From assembly GCA_905215275.1 (NCBI GenBank), contig CAJMPE010000049.1, positions 1 to 11,694 on the forward strand: 11,694 bases of DNA, given 5' to 3'. A model generated the notes under the pieces. That model worked only from the letters and a program-made list of their open reading frames with translations, made no database searches and had not been told where the DNA came from. This DNA is from an uncultured bacterium (GTDB taxonomy: Bacteria; Actinomycetota; Coriobacteriia; Coriobacteriales; Coriobacteriaceae). The position numbers and the translations under genes are program-made. This document shows positions 1 to 6,618 of the stretch, one piece after another (position 1 is the first letter of the stretch; every line of letters starts with the position of its first letter).

Positions 1-1413
1 GATCCGGCGCAGGTCTCCGCGGTTGAGGGCTTCGTCGAAGAGGTGCTTGAATACCACGCTGCCGTGCAGGCCGTCGTGCTCGAACTCGTTGGTCACCCAG
101 GCGTGCGAGTTGCCCACGCGGCTGAGCGTGTCGAGCTGCATGCCCGAATCGACGTACATGTCGTCGAAATACACCGCGGCCTGGAGTGGCACCTCGTTGT
201 ATGCTAGGCGCTGCGGGTCGTAGATTTTGTCCCAGCTTGTGTCTTCCATCAGCAGGTCCATCGCGGGCTTGAAGGGCTTAAGTTCGGGCATCTGCTCGAA
301 CATCCACGGGAACATGGCCTCTCCGGTAAACATGAGCGGGCGCGCGAGTGTGTCGAACTCGGCACGACGAGCTTTCTCTTCTGCCGCGGCCCAGCGAATG
401 GGCATGGTGTCGCCATCGGCGTAGATGAACTCCTGCAGCGTCCAGTACAGCGGATTCGTGCGCGTGTTCGTGCGCTCGAAGGCGCGCATCAAAAAGCTAT
501 CGGATACGGAGGCACCGCAGCTCAGTGTGCCGTCGCCGTCAACAAACGCGTGATCGATAATCCAGTGCATGCGCTCAAAGCTCGGCTTCATGCCAAAGTC
601 GCTGCCCATGAGCTGAAGGCGCTCGACCGTCATCGGCGAGCCGTCGGGTAGCACGGGCTTTTGCTCTTCGATAGCATCGGCCAGGGCCGCCACACGCTCT
701 ACGTCGGCGGGGTAGCGGTCATAATACTGCTGAGTCTTGGCGGCCATGCGCGGGAAGGTGTGCGCGTAGACCTCGCTTGCGCTCGCCGGCACGTGGGGGA
801 TGCCGCCGCAGGTAAAGCTCGCCGCCACGCCCTCGGGGAAGAGCGACAGATAGCTCAGCGTCAAATAGCCGCCGTAGCTTTGGCCGAGCGTGACCCACGG
901 CTTGCCGCCAAAGCCCACCAGGCGCAGGTACTCAAAATCGCGCACGATGGAGCTGGCGAGGTGGCGCTTGAGGAAGTCCGCCTGCGAGCGTGCGGCATCG
1001 GAGCCGGCCGCCGTCGCGCGCTCGCCTAGAGCCGCGATCGTGCGCCCGTCTACACAGCTGCTGCGCCCGGTGCCGCGCTGGTCGGGCAGGACGACGCGGA
1101 AGTGCTTGACGGCCTCCTCGATCCAGCCGTCGCTTGTGGGCGACAGCGGACGCGGACTCTCGCCGCCGGGGCCGCCCTGCAAAAACAGGAGCAGTGGCAG
1201 ATCGTCGTTGATGCGGTCGGGCGCGCAAACCACGCGGTAGAAGAGCTTGATGCTCTCGGGCGCGCCGGCGATGGGTGCCGGCATAGCGCCGCGGCGCATG
1301 GTGCTGCCGACGGCCAGGAGCATCGGCTCCAGGCCGCGCCAGTCAAGGGGGACGTCGATGCTGTGGTCCTCGACATAGAGGCCGGGGACGTGGTACGAAG
1401 TGATGAGGGCCAT
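1..1413 (-). CDS. Proline iminopeptidase-type alpha/beta hydrolase (peptidase S33), 3' end cut by window edge
   Basis: Reading the minus strand from the ATG at 1413 gives 471 residues without a stop, running off the left edge. Visible S33 features: oxyanion-hole segment QGGPGG (79-84), strand-loop DQRGTGRS (111-118), nucleophile elbow GQSYGG with Ser179, a helical cap between about 210 and 400, then VYFDDMYVD (414-422) carrying the likely catalytic Asp (417 or 418) and EFEHDG with the likely catalytic His446. With all triad positions present and about 25 residues following the His, the protein is nearly complete. No signal peptide or membrane segment is seen, so it should be cytoplasmic. The family removes N-terminal proline (or other residues) from peptides; the substrate here is an inference. 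A GGAAG lies 7 bases before the ATG. It is divergent from proA, so a link to proline recovery is tempting but unproven. Other S33 aminopeptidases or esterases are possible. Confidence 0.87.
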   Translation of the reverse strand, partial: MALITSYHVPGLYVEDHSIDVPLDWRGLEPMLLAVGSTMRRGAMPAPIAGAPESIKLFYRVVCAPDRINDDLPLLLFLQGGPGGESPRPLSPTSDGWIEEAVKHFRVVLPDQRGTGRSSCVDGRTIAALGERATAAGSDAARSQADFLKRHLASSIVRDFEYLRLVGFGGKPWVTLGQSYGGYLTLSYLSLFPEGVAASFTCGGIPHVPASASEVYAHTFPRMAAKTQQYYDRYPADVERVAALADAIEEQKPVLPDGSPMTVERLQLMGSDFGMKPSFERMHWIIDHAFVDGDGTLSCGASVSDSFLMRAFERTNTRTNPLYWTLQEFIYADGDTMPIRWAAAEEKARRAEFDTLARPLMFTGEAMFPWMFEQMPELKPFKPAMDLLMEDTSWDKIYDPQRLAYNEVPLQAAVYFDDMYVDSGMQLDTLSRVGNSHAWVTNEFEHDGLHGSVVFKHLFDEALNRGDLRRI

Positions 1414-1444
1414 GCGGTACTTCCGTTCGTTGCGGTGTTTCGGG

Positions 1445-1494
1445 TTGACCAATTCTACCGCCGCGCGCGAGGGCATGCACAAATCGGCTACCAT
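1445..1494. promoter_or_regulatory. Divergent promoter region between hydrolase gene and proA
   Basis: The 113-base gap must hold promoters for both divergent genes. On the minus strand TAGAAT (plus positions 1452-1457) is a good -10 for the hydrolase and would give a leader of about 30 bases, although no good -35 lies 17 bases upstream of it. On the plus strand TACCAT (1489-1494) is a weaker -10 candidate for proA, and TTGACC (1445-1450) resembles a -35 but is spaced too far away to pair with it. The assignment of individual boxes is tentative. Confidence 0.3.
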
Positions 1495-1526
1495 GGTGGG
1501 CAAACATCTAAGAGAAAGGGCCGCCC

Positions 1527-2813
1527 ATGTCGGTCGATATAGCTACGTATGTCCACGATCTCGCCGTTGCCGCCAAGGCAGCGTCGACCTCGCTTGCCAC
1601 GGCGAGCGATGAGCAGCGTCAGGAGGCCGTGCGCGCCATGGCCGCAGCGCTGCGCGACGGCGTCGATTCCATCGTTGCCGCCAACGAGCTCGATATGTCC
1701 GCCGCGCGCGATGCGGGCACCTCGGCGGGGCTCCTCGATCGCCTGTTGCTGACGCCCGAGCGCGTCGAGGGCATGGCCGCCGGCCTGGAGAAGCTTGCCG
1801 AGCTGCCCGATCCTGTCGGCCGCGTGCTCGACCACCGCGTGCTTGCAAGCGGCGTGGACCTCACCCGCGTGAGCGTGCCGCTGGGCCTGGTCGCCATGGT
1901 CTACGAGGCGCGCCCCAACGTGACGGCCGATGCCGCGGGCATCTGCATCCGCACCGGCAACGCCTGCATTCTGCGCGGCGGTTCGCTGGCCTATCACTCG
2001 TGCGCCATGATTGCCGAGCTGTTGGCCGATGCGCTTGAAGTCCAGGGTTTCCCGCGCGAGGCTGTGTCGATGATCGAGTCCACCGACCGCGAGGCCACTG
2101 GCGAGCTCATGAAGCTCCGCGGCATCGTCGACGTGCTTATTCCGCGTGGCGGTGCGGGCCTGATTCAGCGCTGCGTGCGCGAGTCGCTTGTGCCGGTGAT
2201 CGAGACGGGCACGGGCAACTGCCATATCTACGTGCATGAATCCGCCGACTTTGACAAGGCGCTCAACATTATCGTCAATGCCAAGACTCAGCGCGTGGGC
2301 GTGTGCAATGCCGCCGAGTCGCTGCTGGTCGACCGTGCCGTTGCTGATCGCTTCCTGCCCGCAGTCGTTGCCGTGCTGCACGACCACGGCGTGCTGATTC
2401 ACGGCGACGAGGCCGCATGCGCCGCATGCGCCGACGCTGGGCTTGCCGAGGGCGACGACTATGTTGCCGCGGCTGAGGAGGACTGGGGCCGTGAGTACCT
2501 GGCGCTTGAGATGAGCGTGAAGGTCGTGGCGAACGAGGACGAGGCCATCGCACACATCAACCGCTACGGCACCATGCACTCCGAAGCCATCGTTGCCGAG
2601 GACGCGGACGCCTGCGAGCTCTTCCTGGATGCAGTCGATGCCTCGGCCGTGTACGCCAACGCCAGTACGCGCTTCACTGACGGCGGCGAGTTTGGGCTGG
2701 GTGCCGAAATCGGCATCTCGACCCAAAAGCTCCACGCCCGCGGCCCCTTTGCCGCCGAGGCCCTCACCACCTACAAATACAAGCTCCGCGGCACCGGCCA
2801 GGTCCGTCCCTAA
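1527..2813 (+). CDS. proA: Glutamate-5-semialdehyde dehydrogenase (gamma-glutamyl phosphate reductase)
   Basis: A 428-residue protein, slightly longer than the usual 415-420 of ProA. It reduces gamma-glutamyl phosphate to glutamate-5-semialdehyde with NADPH, the second step of proline synthesis from glutamate, in the cytoplasm. Family landmarks: VYEARPNVTADA (125-136), the glycine-rich ETGTGNCHIYVHESAD (226-241), the catalytic cysteine Cys260 in VGVCNAAESLLVD, and a segment at 334-355 (with AHINRYGTMHSEAI) that fits the ProA signature pattern exactly. The conserved FGLGAEIGISTQKLHARGP is at 389-407. The ATG at 1527 is preceded by GAAAGG about 7 bases upstream. The partner gene proB (glutamate 5-kinase) is not in the window, so the two are not adjacent on this side. 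A 9-base in-frame tandem duplication at 2413-2430 (residues AACAAC) is a small local oddity. Transcription probably ends at the palindrome 15 bases after the stop. Confidence 0.97.
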   Translation: MSVDIATYVHDLAVAAKAASTSLATASDEQRQEAVRAMAAALRDGVDSIVAANELDMSAARDAGTSAGLLDRLLLTPERVEGMAAGLEKLAELPDPVGRVLDHRVLASGVDLTRVSVPLGLVAMVYEARPNVTADAAGICIRTGNACILRGGSLAYHSCAMIAELLADALEVQGFPREAVSMIESTDREATGELMKLRGIVDVLIPRGGAGLIQRCVRESLVPVIETGTGNCHIYVHESADFDKALNIIVNAKTQRVGVCNAAESLLVDRAVADRFLPAVVAVLHDHGVLIHGDEAACAACADAGLAEGDDYVAAAEEDWGREYLALEMSVKVVANEDEAIAHINRYGTMHSEAIVAEDADACELFLDAVDASAVYANASTRFTDGGEFGLGAEIGISTQKLHARGPFAAEALTTYKYKLRGTGQVRP

Positions 2814-2826
2814 GCCCCTCGTAAGC

Positions 2827-2868
2827 GAAAACCACCACAAAGGTGCCTGTCCCCTTTGTGGTGGTTTT
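2827..2868. terminator. Bidirectional terminator / palindromic repeat, copy 1
   Basis: A perfect 16-bp stem (AAAACCACCACAAAGG at 2828-2843 pairing with 2853-2868) closes a 9-base loop, TGCCTGTCC. The A-run on one arm and T-run on the other let it work in both directions. It lies midway between two convergent genes: 14 bases after the proA stop and 15 bases after the HD-gene stop. All 42 bases are repeated exactly at 3537-3578. The core read on the minus strand, GGGGACAGGCACC, resembles cores I associate with REP-type dispersed palindromes; that resemblance is from memory. Confidence 0.85.
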
Positions 2869-2883
2869 AGGTGGCGTGAGCGG

Positions 2884-3483
2884 TTAGGCCTGGAAGGTGT
2901 CGCGGTCGGGGGCGAAGGACTGCATGGCTGCGATGGTGCGGTCGAAGAGCTCGGGAAGCTCCCAGCCCAGCATCTCGGCACCCTGCGAAATCACTTCGCG
3001 CGAGCAGCCGGCGGCAAAGCGCTTGTCCTTGAATTTCTTTTTGAGCGACTTGGTCGTAAAGTCCATGACGCTCTTGCTCGGGCGCATGATGACGGCGGCG
3101 CCGATCAGGCCTGTGAGCTCATCGCAGGCAAACAGGATCTTTTCCATCTGCAGCTCGGGTTTGGGCAGCGAGGTGTTGAAGTCCGACGTGTGCGTCTGGA
3201 TGGCGCGAATGAGCTCGGGAGACGCACCTTCGCCCTCGAGAATCTCGGCAGCATAGATGGTGTGGTTCATGGGGTCGTCCTCATGCTCCTCCCAATCCAA
3301 GTCGTGCAGCAGGCCGACGATGCCCCAAAACTCCTCGTTCTCGGGGTCGAACTCGCGCGCAAAGTAGCGCATAGTGCCCTCGACTGTCTCGCCATGGGTG
3401 ATGTGGAACGGGTCCTTGTTGTGCTCGTTGAGCAGTTCGAACGCGCGGTCGCGGGTGATTCCGGCGGTAAGCGGCTCTGCCAT
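2884..3483 (-). CDS. HD-domain superfamily predicted hydrolase
   Basis: A 199-residue soluble protein with the metal-binding histidine/aspartate pattern of HD phosphohydrolases: His30 in ITHGET, the paired His60-Asp61 in GLLHDLDWE, a further histidine at 74 or 98 (IQTHTSD), and Asp121 in ACDELTGLI. The family hydrolyses phosphate esters, often of nucleotides; the substrate cannot be read from the sequence. The spacing and the DELTGLI-type segment resemble the small stand-alone HD proteins annotated as predicted hydrolases (COG2316-like, from memory), not RelA/SpoT or dGTPases, which are larger. The start is well supported: AAGGAG (3490-3495 on the complement) lies 6 bases before the ATG. No signal peptide or membrane segment. 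The gene is flanked on both sides by identical palindromic terminators, so it is probably transcribed alone from a promoter within 3496-3536 and insulated from the carD-like gene upstream. Confidence 0.88.
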   Translation of the reverse strand: MAEPLTAGITRDRAFELLNEHNKDPFHITHGETVEGTMRYFAREFDPENEEFWGIVGLLHDLDWEEHEDDPMNHTIYAAEILEGEGASPELIRAIQTHTSDFNTSLPKPELQMEKILFACDELTGLIGAAVIMRPSKSVMDFTTKSLKKKFKDKRFAAGCSREVISQGAEMLGWELPELFDRTIAAMQSFAPDRDTFQA

Positions 3484-3489
3484 AAGGGA

Positions 3490-3495
3490 CTCCTT
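3490..3495 (-). promoter_or_regulatory. Shine-Dalgarno site of the HD-domain gene
   Basis: AAGGAG on the minus strand, 6 bases before the ATG at 3483, fixes the start of the HD-domain gene. Upstream, between this site and the palindrome, TTGTTC and TAGTAT on the minus strand are possible but unconvincing promoter elements. Confidence 0.75.
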
Positions 3496-3536
3496 GTGCT
3501 CGTGGGTATCGATAAGAATGAATACTACTAGAACAA

Positions 3537-3578
3537 GAAAACCACCACAAAGGTGCCTGTCCCCTTTGTGGTGGTTTT
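3537..3578. terminator. Terminator / palindromic repeat, copy 2
   Basis: Base-for-base identical over 42 nt to the palindrome at 2827-2868, with the same 16-bp stem (3538-3553 with 3563-3578) and 9-base loop. Here it sits 13 bases after the stop of the carD-like gene and about 53 bases before the start codon of the HD gene, both on the minus strand. It should therefore end carD transcription and separate the two genes. Sequence just outside the 42 bases differs between the copies, so the conserved unit is the palindrome itself. Confidence 0.82.
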
Positions 3579-3591
3579 TGGTGCGGATGGG

Positions 3592-4077
3592 TTAGTTGAG
3601 GGCGGCTTGGGCTAGGCGGGCTTCGGCGTCCTCCTCGGTGACGCCCAGGGCCACGGCGAACTCCTCGATGGAGCGGCGCTTGGCTTCCTTGAGTACGCGG
3701 GTGTAGTAGGAGCTGGGTTTTTTGTCTGCTTCCTCGGCCTGGCGAATACGGTGCATCATGGTTTTTGCCACGCGGACCGTCTCGGGCGCACCCAGCTTAA
3801 GCTGCTGCTTAAAGTGCGTCTCCTCGAGCGAGCTGTTGCGCTCGGTAAAGGTGTCGCACTCCAACTCGTTGTAGTGGCTCAGCAGGTGCTCGGCATCTTG
3901 CTGAGAGATGGCGGCGTGCAAACGGTCGGCCTGCGCCACGGGGTACATGAGGATCGTCTGCGCATGTCCCTGCTTGGTCTCGAGCAACAACATGGGCTGC
4001 GGCGTGTCGTCCCTAAAACCGACGACGGTGCAGACTCCCTGACCCGGATGAATGACGTGTTGACCGATTGAGAACAT
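3592..4077 (-). CDS. CarD-family transcriptional regulator (RNA polymerase-binding), tryptophan-less
   Basis: A 161-residue protein opening with MFSIGQHVIHPGQGVCTV, the diagnostic start of the CarD/CdnL/TRCF RNA polymerase interaction domain (about residues 1-55). A helical C-terminal domain follows (about 60-160), rich in charged residues. CarD proteins bind the beta subunit and stabilise open promoter complexes, especially at rRNA promoters. The length matches mycobacterial CarD (about 160). Two features are odd. The protein has no tryptophan at all, while CarD and CdnL proteins normally use a conserved Trp in the C-terminal domain to wedge the upstream edge of the transcription bubble. The usual Trp-x-x-Arg segment seems replaced around residues 77-85 (TFTERNSSLEE). 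It may be a divergent paralogue with altered promoter action. GGAGGT lies 3 bases before the ATG. It is divergent from argS and ends at a palindromic terminator. Confidence 0.88.
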   Translation of the reverse strand: MFSIGQHVIHPGQGVCTVVGFRDDTPQPMLLLETKQGHAQTILMYPVAQADRLHAAISQQDAEHLLSHYNELECDTFTERNSSLEETHFKQQLKLGAPETVRVAKTMMHRIRQAEEADKKPSSYYTRVLKEAKRRSIEEFAVALGVTEEDAEARLAQAALN

Positions 4078-4323
4078 GCTACCTCCAACTTATACGAATT
4101 TACGTATGTCTAGAATAACACGCTGACGTGCGCAAACCTTCACTTTATGCAGGAAAAGCACACAACTCTGATAGGTAAGAGTATTCGATAAATAAAACGG
4201 CTTATTCATGCGTTTATGCATTTCTAGAACGTGTATAAATTGCAGGCAAACCGCCAACTTTGTACCACCGCGCAAGAGCGGTAGTCATTTTTGTGCATAT
4301 GCAATTTCGATTGGCTTTACCCT

Positions 4324-4352
4324 GCGACAGTGTGCGTCGCTTGTGATAGAGT
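4324..4352 (+). promoter_or_regulatory. Candidate argS promoter
   Basis: GCGACA (4324-4329, four matches to TTGACA) and TAGAGT (4347-4352, four matches to TATAAT) are separated by exactly 17 bases. Transcription would start near 4359, giving a leader of about 60 bases before the argS ATG. Both hexamers are imperfect. Confidence 0.4.
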
Positions 4353-4408
4353 GCTACAAACTCTGGCTTTTGCCCTACGAGTGACCAAGAGCTCGGGGGC
4401 TTTAACAC

Positions 4409-4415
4409 AAGGAGG
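4409..4415 (+). promoter_or_regulatory. Shine-Dalgarno site deciding the argS start
   Basis: AAGGAGG, a full match to the anti-Shine-Dalgarno, ends 4 bases before the ATG at 4420. It shows that the longer in-frame reading from 4291 is not the real start. Confidence 0.85.
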
Positions 4416-4419
4416 ATCT

Positions 4420-6273
4420 ATGCCCGAGAAGATTGAAGAGCTGGTACGCGCTGCGCTTGCTGCGGCCCAAGAGGCCGGCGACCTTTCCGCATTTGAACTT
4501 GACGATTGCGCCATCGAGCGACCGGCTGACACTTCTCATGGCGAGTGGACCTCCACCATGGCCCTGAAGTCCGCCAAGCTGGCCCACTGCGCCCCGCGCA
4601 AGATTGCCGAGGCCATCGTTGCCCATATGCCCGAGGACCCCGCGATCGAGAAGGTCGAGATCGCAGGCCCCGGCTTCATCAACTTCTACCTCTCCGTTGC
4701 CGTCAAGAACGCCATCTTCGGCGAGGCCCGCGAGAAGGGCATGGACTTCGCTAAGTCCAACGTCGGTGGTGGCCTGAAGACCCAGGTCGAGTTCGTCTCC
4801 GCCAACCCCGTCGGCCCCATGCACATCGGCCACGGCCGCTGGGCCGCGCTGGGCGACTCCCTCTGCCGTGTTATGGACCACGCCGGTTACGACATCCAGC
4901 GTGAGTTCTACATCAATGACCACGGCTCTCAGATGAACACCTTCGGCAACTCCATCAGCACGCGCTATATGCAGCTCGCCGACATCATCGCCAAGCAGGG
5001 CGTGGACATCGATGAGGCTCACAAGCTGCTGATCGCCGACCGCGACGCCTTTGTCGCCGACGAGAACGACGAGCATCCCGAGACCCATCCGTACCAGGAT
5101 AACTTTGCCGAGACGCTGGGCAAGGACTCCTACGGCGGCGACTACATCATCGACGAGGCCGCTGAGTTCTGGCGCACCGACGGCGACAAGTGGGTCGAGG
5201 CCGATCCGCAGGAGCGCATGGAGAGCTTCCGTGAGCGCGGTTACGTGAAGATGGTCGACAACATGCGCGACCTCTGCCACGCCGTCAACTGCGACTTCGA
5301 TCGTTGGTTCTCCGAGCGCTCGCTGTATGTGAAGGACACCGAGGGCGAGACTGCCGGCACCTCCGCCGTCGACCGCGCTTTCGAGAAGCTCGACAAGATG
5401 GGCTACCTCTACACCAAGGACGGCGCCCTGTGGTTCCGCTCCACCGACCTGGGCGACGACAAGGACCGCGTCCTGATCAAGTCCGACGGCGAGTACACCT
5501 ACTTCGCCTCCGACGTTGCCTATCACTGGGACAAGTTCCAGCGCGTCGACCACGTCATCGACATCTGGGGCGCCGACCACCACGGCTACATCGAGCGCGT
5601 CCGCTGCGTCTGCGACGCTCTCGGTTACCCCGGCAAGTTCGAGGTTCTGCTGGGCCAGCTCGTCAACCTGCTGCGCAACGGCAAGCCCGTCCGTATGTCC
5701 AAGCGCAAGGGCACCATGGTGACCCTGCAGGAGCTCGTCGACGAGGTCGGCTCCGACGCCGCCCGCTACACGCTCATCTCCAAGAGCTCCAACCAGATGG
5801 TCGACTTCGACATCGAGGCCGTCAAGAAGCGCGACAACTCCAACCCGGTGTACTACGTGCAGTACGCTCACGCCCGCGTGTGCTCCATCCTGCGTCGCGC
5901 CGCTGACGTTACGCCCGAGCAGGCTGACGAGATGGGCATGAAGGCCGTCGCCGCCAAGGCTATCGGTGAGAACGTCGATTACTCGCTGCTGACCGACCCG
6001 ACCGAGCTCGCCCTTTCGCGTAAGCTTAACGAGCTCACCGACCTCATCGCCAGCTGCGCTCGTGACCGCGCTCCGTTCCGTCTGACGCACTTTGCCGAGG
6101 AGCTCGCCGGCGACTTCCACAGCTTCTATGCTGCCTGCCAGGTGCTGCCGAGCGAGGGCCGTCCCGTCGACCCCGAGCTTTCGCGCGCCCGTCTGGCCGC
6201 TTGCGACGCTGTCCGCGTGACGCTCGCCCTGGTGCTCACCCTCGTTGGCGTTTCCGCGCCCGAGCAGATGTAA
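4420..6273 (+). CDS. argS: Arginyl-tRNA synthetase
   Basis: A 617-residue class I synthetase that charges tRNA-Arg with arginine in the cytoplasm. In order: the N-terminal Add-1 domain (about 1-110, ending in GPGFINFYLS 83-92); EFVSANPVGPMHIGHGR (124-140) with HIGH at 135-138; NDHGSQM (166-172); an inserted acidic segment of about 60 residues (about 205-265); SDGEYTYFASDVAYH (355-369); DIWGADHHGYIER (381-393); RMSKRKG (425-431) in place of KMSKS; and the anticodon-binding domain, starting near the conserved NPVYYVQYAHAR (475-486) and ending in APEQM. The KMSKS lysine is often absent in ArgRS, so RMSKRKG is within family variation. Length exceeds the usual 550-590, mainly through the acidic insert. 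The ATG at 4420 is chosen because of the AAGGAGG; the 43 extra codons back to 4291 encode nothing family-like. It ends at the terminator 6320-6352. Confidence 0.97.
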   Translation: MPEKIEELVRAALAAAQEAGDLSAFELDDCAIERPADTSHGEWTSTMALKSAKLAHCAPRKIAEAIVAHMPEDPAIEKVEIAGPGFINFYLSVAVKNAIFGEAREKGMDFAKSNVGGGLKTQVEFVSANPVGPMHIGHGRWAALGDSLCRVMDHAGYDIQREFYINDHGSQMNTFGNSISTRYMQLADIIAKQGVDIDEAHKLLIADRDAFVADENDEHPETHPYQDNFAETLGKDSYGGDYIIDEAAEFWRTDGDKWVEADPQERMESFRERGYVKMVDNMRDLCHAVNCDFDRWFSERSLYVKDTEGETAGTSAVDRAFEKLDKMGYLYTKDGALWFRSTDLGDDKDRVLIKSDGEYTYFASDVAYHWDKFQRVDHVIDIWGADHHGYIERVRCVCDALGYPGKFEVLLGQLVNLLRNGKPVRMSKRKGTMVTLQELVDEVGSDAARYTLISKSSNQMVDFDIEAVKKRDNSNPVYYVQYAHARVCSILRRAADVTPEQADEMGMKAVAAKAIGENVDYSLLTDPTELALSRKLNELTDLIASCARDRAPFRLTHFAEELAGDFHSFYAACQVLPSEGRPVDPELSRARLAACDAVRVTLALVLTLVGVSAPEQM

Positions 6274-6319
6274 TCTACGGGTCGTTTGACCGTGTAGGTT
6301 CGGCTTCGCTGGGCCCTAT

Positions 6320-6352
6320 AAGCCCGATCTCCATGCGGAGGTCGGGCTTTTT
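6320..6352 (+). terminator. Intrinsic terminator of argS
   Basis: A 13-bp stem (AAGCCCGATCTCC 6320-6332 with 6337-6349, one G-U pair) closes an ATGC tetraloop and runs into a five-T tract. It lies 46 bases after the argS stop. Confidence 0.9.
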
Positions 6353-6411
6353 GCGTTTGGCGGGGCTTTTTGGCGTGTTGGAAAATGCTACAAAAACGCA
6401 ACTATACCGGT

Positions 6412-6535
6412 TTACGGGGCTGAATCGCTGCCTGGCGACCATAGCAACAGCAGCGAAAATAAAACCGCAGGTAGACGGCTTGCTGAATATTAAAAATGCA
6501 GGGTATGGTTGGCTTACGCCGTTCTTGCACCGTAA
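6412..6535. repeat. Palindromic element A, copy 1
   Basis: This noncoding stretch shares a fixed architecture with 6639-6762 at a constant offset of 227 bases and without gaps. The plan is ACCAT, 18 bases, AAAACCGCAGGTAG, 2 bases, GGCTTGC, 21 bases, ATGGT. It is also partly self-complementary about one centre (6473.5): TTACGG 6412-6417 pairs with CCGTAA 6530-6535, and ACCAT 6438-6442 pairs with ATGGT 6505-6509. At the apex GCAGGT/GCTTGC (6467-6472, 6478-6483) can pair, using G-U pairs. The segments between are not well paired. It could be a dispersed palindromic repeat or a structured RNA; nothing suggests coding. Confidence 0.6.
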
Positions 6536-6555
6536 TCCGCCATCGTTTTGAAAAC

Positions 6556-6600
6556 GACCCCTTGGGGACGGGGGAATACGGATCATTTTTGTCCCGGGTG
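6556..6600. repeat. GC-rich hairpin segment between the two element A copies
   Basis: GGGGAC (6564-6569) can pair with GTCCC (6591-6595) around a loop holding ATACGGATC and five Ts. Just left of it is the small palindrome CGTTTT-g-AAAACG (6544-6556). It resembles a further short dispersed palindrome, but only one copy is present here, so it is weakly supported. Confidence 0.3.
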
Positions 6601-6618
6601 TAAGCGGCGCGAAACCGT

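Larger units (their letters stand above)
4078..4419. other. Divergent intergenic spacer between carD-like gene and argS
   Basis: This 342-base stretch is clearly more AT-rich than its surroundings and has no credible gene. It must hold the promoter of the carD-like gene (minus) and that of argS (plus). Beside the argS promoter described separately, the plus strand has a TATAAA at 4234-4239 followed by a small hairpin (ACCGC 4267-4271 with GCGGT 4278-4282, extendable by two pairs past one mismatch) and ATTTTT at 4287-4292. This could be a second promoter followed by an attenuator or a very short transcript. Short palindromes such as GCATATGC (near 4295-4302) could be protein sites. I see no T-box specifier or terminator/antiterminator architecture. 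Confidence 0.5.

Noticed and set aside
1488..2981. A 497-codon open frame on the minus strand opposite proA
   Set aside because: It overlaps the well-supported proA almost completely, reads as low-complexity sequence rich in Gly, His and Val, and has no family motifs. It is a shadow of high-GC codon bias.
2593..3531. A 312-codon plus-strand frame running from proA through the palindrome and opposite the HD gene
   Set aside because: It runs through a terminator and opposite a gene with a strong ribosome site and HD motifs. Its protein has no coherent domain.
4291..4419. N-terminal extension of argS from the ATG at 4291
   Set aside because: The extra 43 codons contain the likely promoter and the AAGGAGG site, and encode nothing resembling ArgRS.
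4078..4419. T-box or other known riboswitch for argS
   Set aside because: I see no T-box conserved sequence, specifier loop or paired terminator/antiterminator; only a weak hairpin with a T-run.
4402..6120. A 572-codon open frame on the minus strand opposite argS
   Set aside because: It lies antisense to argS with a Val/Gly/Leu-rich repetitive composition and no recognisable domain; the argS frame carries all conserved motifs.
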